The translations under genes were made by a program, and so were the position numbers. From C7867-002 sp964637485 (GTDB lineage: Bacteria; Patescibacteriota; Minisyncoccia; Phycocordibacterales; PALSA-1337), in NCBI GenBank assembly GCA_964637485.1, contig CAZWUU010000008.1, positions 1-27,376 of the forward strand: 27,376 nt of DNA, written 5' to 3'. Below, piece after piece: positions 13,232 through 20,199 of the stretch (position 1 is the first letter of the stretch; each line of letters starts with the position of its first letter). The notes under the pieces were generated by a model that saw only the letters and a program-made list of their open reading frames with translations, searched no databases and was not told where the DNA came from.

Positions 13232-14263
13232 ATGAAGAAAATAAGAGTTGCAATTAATGGATTTGGCAGGATAGGCAGAGCATTTGTTAAAGTGGCAAAG
13301 GACAGACAGGAACTGGATATTGTTGCAATAAATGACTTGGGAGATATAAGAAATTTTGCCTATCTCTTAAAATATGACACTGCCTATGGAGTTAGTAATT
13401 TCGATGTAAGTGTCGATGAGAAGAAGAATTCACTGGTTATCGATGGAAAAGAAGTGCTTTATACCAGCGAAAAGGATCCAGCACTGTTACCCTGGAAGAA
13501 ATTGGATGTCGACGTTGTGGTTGAGTGTACCGGTCTATTCACTTCGGCAGATAAGGCAAATGCTCATATCGTGGCGGGAGCAAAAAGAGTAGTTGTTTCT
13601 GCGCCGATAAAGGATGTTGACGATGCAAAGATAAAGGGAGCAACTGTACTGATGTCCATGAATGAAAAGGCTCTTGAAACATGCAATATTTCGTCCAACG
13701 CCTCATGCACAACGAACGCCGGTAGCCCGCTCATAGCTATCCTGAATGAAACTATTGGGGTCGAGAAAGCTCTGCTAAATACTGTGCACGCATATACGGC
13801 TAGCCAGGCTCTGGTTGACGGTCCGTCTAAGAAGGATTTAAGAGAGGGTAGAGCCGCAGCTCAAAACATAGTGCCGTCCTCTACAGGGGCGGCGATAGCG
13901 GTCACAAAAATAATGCCGGAGCTCAAGAATAAATTCGATGGCATATCTATTAGAGTGCCAGTAGTTACTGGATCTATAGTAGACATCACATTTGTATCGA
14001 AGAAGGAGACGACAGCTGAGGAGGTCAATAAAATATTAAAAAAAGCGGCATCTGAGCCGAGATGGAACGGTATATTCACGGTGACTGAGGAGGATCTGGT
14101 CTCTAGTGATATCGTAGGTAATAAGCATGCTTCTATCGCTGACCTTGCCTTTACTCGAGTAGTCGGCGGAAATCTCGTAAAAGTATTGGCTTGGTATGAT
14201 AATGAGATGGGGTATACGTATACTCTCGTCGATCATGTGATAAAGACAGGAAGATTAGTTTAA
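13232..14263 (+). CDS. gap: Glyceraldehyde-3-phosphate dehydrogenase
   Basis: A 343-residue glycolytic dehydrogenase converting glyceraldehyde-3-phosphate, NAD and phosphate to 1,3-bisphosphoglycerate. It has the NAD fold INGFGRIGR (8-16), D35 in AINDL favouring NAD, catalytic C159 in SNASCTTN, H186 in the NTVHAYTAS segment, and WYDNEMGYT near the C-terminus. The residue after TTN is alanine (TTNAGSPL) instead of the usual second cysteine of TTNCLAP; that cysteine is not needed for catalysis. Leading an operon with rpiB and rpe couples triose oxidation with pentose interconversion. The start follows a 21-nt leader. Confidence 0.95.
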   Translation: MKKIRVAINGFGRIGRAFVKVAKDRQELDIVAINDLGDIRNFAYLLKYDTAYGVSNFDVSVDEKKNSLVIDGKEVLYTSEKDPALLPWKKLDVDVVVECTGLFTSADKANAHIVAGAKRVVVSAPIKDVDDAKIKGATVLMSMNEKALETCNISSNASCTTNAGSPLIAILNETIGVEKALLNTVHAYTASQALVDGPSKKDLREGRAAAQNIVPSSTGAAIAVTKIMPELKNKFDGISIRVPVVTGSIVDITFVSKKETTAEEVNKILKKAASEPRWNGIFTVTEEDLVSSDIVGNKHASIADLAFTRVVGGNLVKVLAWYDNEMGYTYTLVDHVIKTGRLV

Positions 14264-14264
14264 T

Positions 14265-14720
14265 ATGAAAATTATTCTTGCGGCTGATCATGCCGGTTAC
14301 AATATAAAAGAGATTATTAAAAAGTACTTGCTAACGAAAAGTGGTTTAGAAGTCCTTGATGTTGGAGCGCGTGAATTAAATCCTGATGATGATTATCCGG
14401 TATACATGGCTGCGGCGGCGCTCAAGGTTGCTGAGGATATGTCAGGTAATACCAAAGCAATTATTTTTGGCGGTTCTGGGCAGGGCGAAGCGATGGTAGC
14501 TAACAGATTCCCTGGAGTGAGATGCGCAGTCTGGTATGGAGGAGACAAGAATATTCTTACGGTCTCGAGAGAACATAATGATGCAAACATTCTGTCTGTG
14601 GGTGCTAGATTTGTAGATGAGAAGACTATCAGTGAAGATATTGATACATGGCTAAATACTCAATTTTCCGGAGAAGAGAGGCACGCTAGAAGAATCGAGC
14701 TAATAGATAACATAGAATAA
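14265..14720 (+). CDS. rpiB: Ribose-5-phosphate isomerase B
   Basis: A 151-residue enzyme interconverting ribose-5-phosphate and ribulose-5-phosphate. The N-terminal IILAADHAGY carries D8 and H9 of the phosphate/active-site region. The active-site loop reads FGGSGQGE (68-75), so the cysteine used as base by E. coli RpiB is absent and E75 is present. This matches the mycobacterial type of RpiB, in which a glutamate at this place is the catalytic base. NRFPGVRCAVWY follows as expected. It begins 2 nt after gap and overlaps rpe by one base, so the three are co-transcribed. Confidence 0.9.
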   Translation: MKIILAADHAGYNIKEIIKKYLLTKSGLEVLDVGARELNPDDDYPVYMAAAALKVAEDMSGNTKAIIFGGSGQGEAMVANRFPGVRCAVWYGGDKNILTVSREHNDANILSVGARFVDEKTISEDIDTWLNTQFSGEERHARRIELIDNIE

Positions 14721-15394
14721 TGTCTAGAGTTTCAATAATACCGGCCATACTACCGAAGGATTTTAATGACTTAGAGGAGAAACTGGGCCTCATAAATGGT
14801 GCAACAAAAATTGTTCAGATAGATGTGTGCGACGGTCAGTTTGTCGCTAATGCTACCTGGCCGTATAAAAAGACTGACTTATCATTCAATAAAATAATAA
14901 ATGAGGAGGAAGGCTTGCCTTATTGGCAGGATGTTGATTATGAAATTGATCTTATGGCCAATTATCCTGAGCGCCATGTCGACGAATGGGTGAGAGCAGG
15001 CGTGTCTCGCATCATCATACATTCCGAATGCAGAGGTGATATAGATGGCGCAATAAAATCATTGGCTGGCAGAGTAGAAATCGGTCTGGCCTTCGGTATT
15101 GATAGCGATCTTGATGCGCTCAGTGAATATGCCGATTCAATTCAATGCGTACAACTCATGGGTATAGATAATATAGGTTTTCAGAATCAAAAATTCGATG
15201 ACAGGGTATTAGATAGGATTCGTAGCTTGAGGGTACAGTATCCGAACCTTCCGATTTCAGTGGATGGCGGAGTTAGTATGGAGAATGCTCCATCACTCAT
15301 TCAGGCCGGCGTGAGCAGGATGGTCATAGGTTCGGCTATATTTGCATCAGATAATCCTATCGAAGCGATAAGTAAGTTCAAAAATCTTTCGTGA
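14720..15394 (+). CDS. rpe: Ribulose-phosphate 3-epimerase family protein
   Basis: A 224-residue TIM-barrel protein of the ribulose-5-phosphate epimerase family, expected to interconvert ribulose-5- and xylulose-5-phosphate. Landmarks are IIPAILPKDF (6-15), DVCDGQFV (35-42), DLMANYPE (77-84), IIIHSE (98-103) and ISVDGG (179-184). The canonical metal ligands are two histidines and two aspartates; here the first histidine position is Q33 and the second is D77, while D35 and D182 remain. The metal site must therefore differ or be lost. Context (gap, rpiB, transketolase) strongly supports the pathway. It overlaps rpiB by one base, and its stop codon supplies the TG of the transketolase promoter. 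Confidence 0.82.
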   Translation: MSRVSIIPAILPKDFNDLEEKLGLINGATKIVQIDVCDGQFVANATWPYKKTDLSFNKIINEEEGLPYWQDVDYEIDLMANYPERHVDEWVRAGVSRIIIHSECRGDIDGAIKSLAGRVEIGLAFGIDSDLDALSEYADSIQCVQLMGIDNIGFQNQKFDDRVLDRIRSLRVQYPNLPISVDGGVSMENAPSLIQAGVSRMVIGSAIFASDNPIEAISKFKNLS

Positions 15395-15400
15395 TATAAT
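15392..15400 (+). promoter_or_regulatory. Extended -10 promoter overlapping the rpe stop codon
   Basis: The rpe stop TGA (15392-15394) provides the TG and spacer base of an extended -10 whose TATAAT occupies 15395-15400. The ATG at 15407 is exactly 7 nt from its last base. Confidence 0.75.
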
Positions 15401-15406
15401 TTGTGT

Positions 15407-16288
15407 ATGTCACTTACTATCGATCAGGTTCGAAAACTCGAATATACAGCATACGAAATCAGGAAATCGATCGTCGATACACTCATAGAAGCTAAGTCCG
15501 GTCATACTGCGGGCGCACTCGGTCTGGCTGATATATTCACATATTTATATTTTCATGAATTAAAGCACGATCCTAAGAAGCCCAATTGGGAATATAGAGA
15601 TCGACTAGTGCTCTCAAATGGACATACTTGTCCTGTCTTGTACGCGACATTGGCACATGCAGGATATTTTCCTCTAGCCGAACTTAAAACCCTGCGACAA
15701 TTTGGCTCTAGATTGCAGGGTCATCCTCACAGAGAATTCCTGCCATACGTAGAGACATCATCCGGCCCTCTCGGATCCGGCTTGTCACAGACGGTGGGTA
15801 TGTCCATTGCGAACCGTATAGATTCCGGTAGGAAATCATCCATGAAATTTTACTGCATAATGAGCGATGGAGAACTGGACGAGGGTAATAGCTGGGAAGC
15901 AATCATGTTGGCAGGTAAGGAAAGGATCGGAAATCTAACAGTCATTCTGGACCGAAACAATATACAAATTGATGGATATACTGAGGATGTGATGCCGTTG
16001 GAGCCACTTCGATCGAAATGGGAATCATTTAATTGGCATGTACAGGAAATCGATGGTCATGATTTTAACAAGATCGATCAAGCTGTTTCTACAGCAAACT
16101 CAGTGAGCGATAAGCCTTCAGTGATTATTGCAAGAACTATACCATCGAAATCCATACCAGAATTCGAAAGTAAGTTCGAGTGGCACGGAAAGCCACCGCT
16201 CACCCGTGAAGAAATCGAGATTGCCAGGAGAGCATTCAAGGAAGGTCGAACGCTGGGAGGAAGGATTTCATCGCCTCATCATGAATAA
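15407..16288 (+). CDS. Transketolase, N-terminal (thiamine diphosphate) subunit
   Basis: A 293-residue protein corresponding to the first third of a full transketolase. Visible are GHTAG with H33, SNGHT with H73, SSGPLGSG (118-125), and the thiamine-diphosphate and metal motif from SDGELDEG (153-160) to NN at 184-185. It is SDG rather than GDG at the start of the motif. It must pair with the C-terminal subunit encoded next to move two-carbon units between sugar phosphates. The ATG at 15407 is supported by the -10 box 7 nt upstream; a TTG at 15401 is rejected. It overlaps its partner by 8 nt, which would favour equal synthesis of the two chains. Confidence 0.9.
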   Translation: MSLTIDQVRKLEYTAYEIRKSIVDTLIEAKSGHTAGALGLADIFTYLYFHELKHDPKKPNWEYRDRLVLSNGHTCPVLYATLAHAGYFPLAELKTLRQFGSRLQGHPHREFLPYVETSSGPLGSGLSQTVGMSIANRIDSGRKSSMKFYCIMSDGELDEGNSWEAIMLAGKERIGNLTVILDRNNIQIDGYTEDVMPLEPLRSKWESFNWHVQEIDGHDFNKIDQAVSTANSVSDKPSVIIARTIPSKSIPEFESKFEWHGKPPLTREEIEIARRAFKEGRTLGGRISSPHHE

Positions 16289-17282
16289 TATGCTCAACAC
16301 TGATTTAAAATTGAATCCTAATATTTTCGATGTATCCGAGGAGTGTGATCATATGAGACGAGGTTTCGGTGATGGTCTACTGCTCATAGCTGAAAAAAAC
16401 AGAAATGTCGTTGCGCTGTGTGCTGACCTTACCGAATCAACTCAGATGCTGTCATTCAAGCAGAGATATCCCGAAAGATTTGTGCAAGTGGGAGTAGCAG
16501 AACAAAATCTGGTGACTGTGGCCTCGGGAATGGCTGCAATGGGTAAGATTCCCTATGTTGCATCATATGCGGTATTTAGTCCGGGCAGGAATTGGGAACA
16601 GATACGAACAACAATATGCTATAACGATCAGCCAGTAAAAATAATTGGCACTCATATCGGTGTAAATGTCGGCGCTGATGGAGGTTCCCATCAAGCCCTC
16701 GAAGACATCGCTCTTATGAGAGTATTGCCGAGAATGAAAATTATTTCGCCATGTGATTATCATGAAGCTAGAAAGGCGGTTCAGGAAATGGCCAGAATCG
16801 AGGGTCCTGTGTATATGAGACTCGCTAGGCACAAGACGCCAAATCTGACCACTGAGGAAACTCCGTTCACGTTTGGCAAAGCAAACACCGTGTATGATCC
16901 TAAGGGAAAAATTGATGTAGGAATTATCGCTACAGGAACTATGGTTTACGAAGCGCTGGTTTGTGCTAAGAAACTAACATCAAAGGGTATAAATGCCCGA
17001 GTTCTCAATATGCATACTATAAAGCCATTAGATACAAACGCTTTGATCAGGATAGCCGGCGATGCTGGTGCCATAGTTACAGCTGAAGAACATCAAATTG
17101 CTGGTGGATTGGGTAGTGTCGTAGCAGAATGTCTCGCTATGCATAAGCCTGTACCAATTGAATTTGTCGGTGTTAACGATAGGTTTGGTCAGTCCGGAAC
17201 CCCAGAGGAATTATTATCTGAATATGGACTGACATCAAATCATATAGAAAGAGCAGTAAAAAAAGTACTCGTTCGCAAATAA
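16281..17282 (+). CDS. Transketolase, C-terminal subunit
   Basis: A 333-residue protein containing the pyrimidine-binding and C-terminal domains of transketolase. The catalytic glutamate that activates the cofactor is E74 in GVAEQNL. GGSHQALED (134-142) follows, and EEHQIAGGLGS marks the C-terminal domain. The start is ATG 16281, overlapping the last codons of the N-terminal subunit; ATG 16290 is an alternative three codons later. The frame is open further upstream but that part only overlaps the partner gene. Two-chain transketolases are known in archaea and several bacterial groups. Confidence 0.9.
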   Translation: MNNMLNTDLKLNPNIFDVSEECDHMRRGFGDGLLLIAEKNRNVVALCADLTESTQMLSFKQRYPERFVQVGVAEQNLVTVASGMAAMGKIPYVASYAVFSPGRNWEQIRTTICYNDQPVKIIGTHIGVNVGADGGSHQALEDIALMRVLPRMKIISPCDYHEARKAVQEMARIEGPVYMRLARHKTPNLTTEETPFTFGKANTVYDPKGKIDVGIIATGTMVYEALVCAKKLTSKGINARVLNMHTIKPLDTNALIRIAGDAGAIVTAEEHQIAGGLGSVVAECLAMHKPVPIEFVGVNDRFGQSGTPEELLSEYGLTSNHIERAVKKVLVRK

Positions 17283-17284
17283 TG

Positions 17285-17293
17285 TGGTATATT
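17285..17293 (+). promoter_or_regulatory. Extended -10 promoter of uvrB
   Basis: TG (17285-17286), one base, then TATATT (17288-17293), directly after the transketolase stop codon. The ATG at 17302 is 9 nt from the last base, giving a leader of 0-2 nt. Confidence 0.65.
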
Positions 17294-17301
17294 CGATTGT
17301 T

Positions 17302-19350
17302 ATGGGTTTTTCCATATCAAACAAATTCGCTCCAGCCGGAGATCAGCCAAAGGCCATACAATCACTATTGAACGGTCTTCTTAAGGGCTATCAACACCAG
17401 ACACTTCTTGGTGTAACTGGTTCGGGTAAGACATTTACAGCTGCCAATGTTATTGCGAAGTATGGTAAGCCGACTCTGGTTATAGCTCACAATAAAACGC
17501 TCGCCGCTCAACTGGCTCAGGAGTACAGAGATTTCTTCCCAAATAATGCGGTGCACTATTTCGTCTCTTACTATGACTACTACCAACCTGAGGCTTATAT
17601 ACCTGTTACTGATACATACATAGAGAAGGAGGCAATGATAAATAAAGAAATTGAGCGACTGAGACACGCCAGCACGCAAGCACTGCTGACTAGGAAGGAT
17701 GTCATCATCGTCGCATCTGTGTCGTGTATATATGGCTTGGGTAGTCCTGAAGAATACGAAAAGGTAAATCTAAAAATATCGAAAGGTCTCAAAATATCAC
17801 GCCAGGAGCTCATACGAAAACTGATAAATATTCACTATGAAAGGACCAATGGTGATCTGGAGTCCGGTAAATTCAGAGCAGTAGGAAATAATATCGAGAT
17901 TGTGCCTGTTGATAGTCAAAACATTTTACGAATTGAGTTTGGCGAGCAATCAGTAGATGATCTCGTCGAAATTCATCATATAAATAGAAATATTATAAGA
18001 CGGCTCGATGTCATATATCTATTTCCTGCCAAGCATTTCATTTCAAGCGATGATCAGAATAAAAAGGCATTGATCACTATCAAGACAGAATTGGAGGCAA
18101 GATTACGGGAACTAAAAAAGCAAGGTAAGGAACTCGAAGCTGAAAGACTTAAGAGGAGAGTGCGATACGATTTGGCTATGATCAGAGAAATAGGATATAC
18201 GAATGGTATTGAAAACTATTCAAGACATTTTAGCGGAAAAATGCCAGGCGAAGCGCCGGATACATTGCTGTCATATTTTCCGAGAAACAGTAAGGGAGAG
18301 CCTGATTTTCTCACTATCATAGACGAATCTCATGTCACCGTGCCACAACTAGTTGGTATGTATGCAGGCGATGAATCGAGAAAGAAAACACTCATCGAAC
18401 ATGGATTTAGATTGCCTTCTGCTCGAGATAACAGACCACTTAAATTTGACGAATTCGAATCTCGAATCGGCAATGTCATATATACATCTGCAACTCCTGC
18501 CGAGTACGAGCTCAAAAAAAGCCAGAACATCGTCGAACAGGTCATAAGACCTACTGGACTTGTGGATCCACAGATAGAGATTAAACCAGTGACAAATAAA
18601 GCAAATAATTCCGGGCAGGTGGCGGATTTTATAGCTGAAGCTGGCAAGGAAATAAAAAAGGGCGGACGAGTCATTGCTACCACGCTCACCAAGAAAATGG
18701 CTGAAGATCTGACCGACTATCTAATTGATAAGGGAATCAAAACAAAATATATACACAGCGACATAAAGACTATTGACCGCATCACTATTCTTACAGATTT
18801 CAGGAAAGGAAAATTCGACTGCCTGGTTGGAGTCAACCTCTTGCGTGAAGGTTTGGATCTGCCAGAAGTAACTCTTATAGGTATTTTGGATGCTGATAAG
18901 GAGGGATTCCTGCGTTCAGAAACTGCTCTTATACAGATAATAGGTCGAGCGGCCAGAAATATAAATGGACGAGTAATACTTTATGCAGATGTGATAACAG
19001 GTTCAGTGAAGCGTGCCGTTTCGGAAACTGAGAGACGCAGAAATATGCAAGTGCTGTACAACAAAGTGAATAATATTAGCCCAAAGACTATTTCAAAGAA
19101 CATACATGATATTACGGACCAAATAGAAAGGGAACATAAACATACTGTAAAGGAGCTTGTGATGATAGATGAAGAAGCAATAAGGGTAAATCCTGACAAG
19201 GTTTTGAGCCAAAAAAGACAACAAATGGAAGACGCGGTAAAAATACTAGATTTTGAGACCGCAGCAATAATACGAGATGAGATACTGGAACTTGAAAACA
19301 AGCTGGGCATAACTCGTAGGAAAAAGCCAAGGAATATTGCTAAAATATAG
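17302..19350 (+). CDS. uvrB: Excinuclease ABC subunit B
   Basis: A 682-residue, full-length UvrB, the helicase-like damage-verification subunit of nucleotide excision repair. It has FAPAGDQPKAI (9-19), Walker A GVTGSGKT (37-44), the beta-hairpin region with YYDYYQPEAYIP near residue 90, IIDESHV near residue 340, helicase motifs through GRAARN, and a C-terminal UVR domain (about residues 636-670) that contacts UvrC. The start at 17302 is chosen because an in-frame GTG at 17284 would lie upstream of the -10 element. It heads the repair locus uvrB - tandem receiver - uvrA - uvrC. All expected motifs look intact. Confidence 0.97.
   Translation: MGFSISNKFAPAGDQPKAIQSLLNGLLKGYQHQTLLGVTGSGKTFTAANVIAKYGKPTLVIAHNKTLAAQLAQEYRDFFPNNAVHYFVSYYDYYQPEAYIPVTDTYIEKEAMINKEIERLRHASTQALLTRKDVIIVASVSCIYGLGSPEEYEKVNLKISKGLKISRQELIRKLINIHYERTNGDLESGKFRAVGNNIEIVPVDSQNILRIEFGEQSVDDLVEIHHINRNIIRRLDVIYLFPAKHFISSDDQNKKALITIKTELEARLRELKKQGKELEAERLKRRVRYDLAMIREIGYTNGIENYSRHFSGKMPGEAPDTLLSYFPRNSKGEPDFLTIIDESHVTVPQLVGMYAGDESRKKTLIEHGFRLPSARDNRPLKFDEFESRIGNVIYTSATPAEYELKKSQNIVEQVIRPTGLVDPQIEIKPVTNKANNSGQVADFIAEAGKEIKKGGRVIATTLTKKMAEDLTDYLIDKGIKTKYIHSDIKTIDRITILTDFRKGKFDCLVGVNLLREGLDLPEVTLIGILDADKEGFLRSETALIQIIGRAARNINGRVILYADVITGSVKRAVSETERRRNMQVLYNKVNNISPKTISKNIHDITDQIEREHKHTVKELVMIDEEAIRVNPDKVLSQKRQQMEDAVKILDFETAAIIRDEILELENKLGITRRKKPRNIAKI
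19338..19346 (+). promoter_or_regulatory. Extended -10 promoter inside the end of uvrB
   Basis: TGCTAAAAT (TG at 19338-19339, TAAAAT 19341-19346) is made from the last codons of uvrB. The ATG at 19353 is exactly 7 nt from the last T. Confidence 0.72.
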
Positions 19351-19352
19351 GC

Positions 19353-20141
19353 ATGAACTCAGGATCAAAAAATGAAAGGATTCTGGTAATGGAAAGCGAT
19401 ATAGATTTTGGCGATCAACTCGCAAACGGTTTACGAAGAGAGGGATATGCCGTGCAACTTGTTCGTAATGGCTCGGACGGCCTAAAAAGTATTTTGGAAT
19501 TCCTGCCCCATCTTATTATCATAGATGCTGTTCTCGATGGGGGTAATAGTTATGATATTTTAGTGCAGAAGCAGGCCGAACAAATGATTGCGAAGATCCC
19601 TGTCATCATGATCTCGAGTCAGGCGGATCCTCTGAATATGCGCAAGATACCTGAGGGCAGTGTAAGCGAATTTATCATGTCACTGAACATGGAACCATCG
19701 AAATTAGTCGATAAGGTGAACCGATTTCTCGGGCATCAAACCGCGACAGAAACAGCAGAACCTGGTCAGGTATCAAAAAAGAAGGTTTTGTGGGTCGAGG
19801 ATGATCGTTTGATAGGATCCATATTATCAAAGAAAATCGTATCATCGGGCTTTGATCTTTTTCATGCCAGAACCGGCGAGGAGGCACTGGAAATGATCAA
19901 GTCTATAACTCCAGACATTATCGTGGTCGATCTTGTTCTGCCGAATGTTAGCGGATTTGATTTCATTGCTGAAGTGAAAAAGGACAGCAGAGTAAACAAT
20001 ATACCAATTATGATCCTTTCTAATCTGAGTAAGCAGAGTGATATGGAGAGGGCCAAAGAGCTCGGAGTACGAAAATACATAGTAAAAGCCTCTGCATCTT
20101 TGGATAAGATCATCGAGGAGATGAGGGGTACTTGCAGATAG
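19353..20141 (+). CDS. Tandem receiver-domain (REC-REC) protein
   Basis: A 262-residue protein made only of two response-regulator receiver domains. The first (about 9-127) is degenerate: the acidic pair reads ESD (14-16), a phosphoacceptor-like D58 is kept, but the conserved lysine is methionine (SEFIMS, M109). The second (about 144-260) is canonical: EDD at 149-151, phosphoacceptor D193, S223 and K245. There is no DNA-binding or enzymatic output domain, so it presumably works by protein contact, with one switchable and one fixed receiver. No histidine kinase is in the window. It lies between uvrB and uvrA on its own leaderless promoter, an unusual place for a signalling protein. Confidence 0.87.
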   Translation: MNSGSKNERILVMESDIDFGDQLANGLRREGYAVQLVRNGSDGLKSILEFLPHLIIIDAVLDGGNSYDILVQKQAEQMIAKIPVIMISSQADPLNMRKIPEGSVSEFIMSLNMEPSKLVDKVNRFLGHQTATETAEPGQVSKKKVLWVEDDRLIGSILSKKIVSSGFDLFHARTGEEALEMIKSITPDIIVVDLVLPNVSGFDFIAEVKKDSRVNNIPIMILSNLSKQSDMERAKELGVRKYIVKASASLDKIIEEMRGTCR

Positions 20142-20181
20142 AGCATATATGACACTGGGGCTTTAAATAAGTCTAAAATTG

Positions 20182-20190
20182 TGTTATTAT
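20182..20190 (+). promoter_or_regulatory. Extended -10 promoter of uvrA
   Basis: TG (20182-20183), one base, then TATTAT (20185-20190). The ATG at 20200 is 10 nt downstream, so the leader is about 3 nt. The in-frame TTG at 20179 lies upstream of the box and is rejected. Confidence 0.62.
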
Positions 20191-20199
20191 CGTCCGATT

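Noticed and set aside
17284..17301. GTG start upstream for uvrB
   Set aside because: It lies upstream of and within the extended -10; UvrB homologues begin close to the FAPAGDQ motif, which fits the ATG at 17302.
20179..20199. TTG start upstream for uvrA
   Set aside because: It lies before the -10 box and adds residues with no family similarity.
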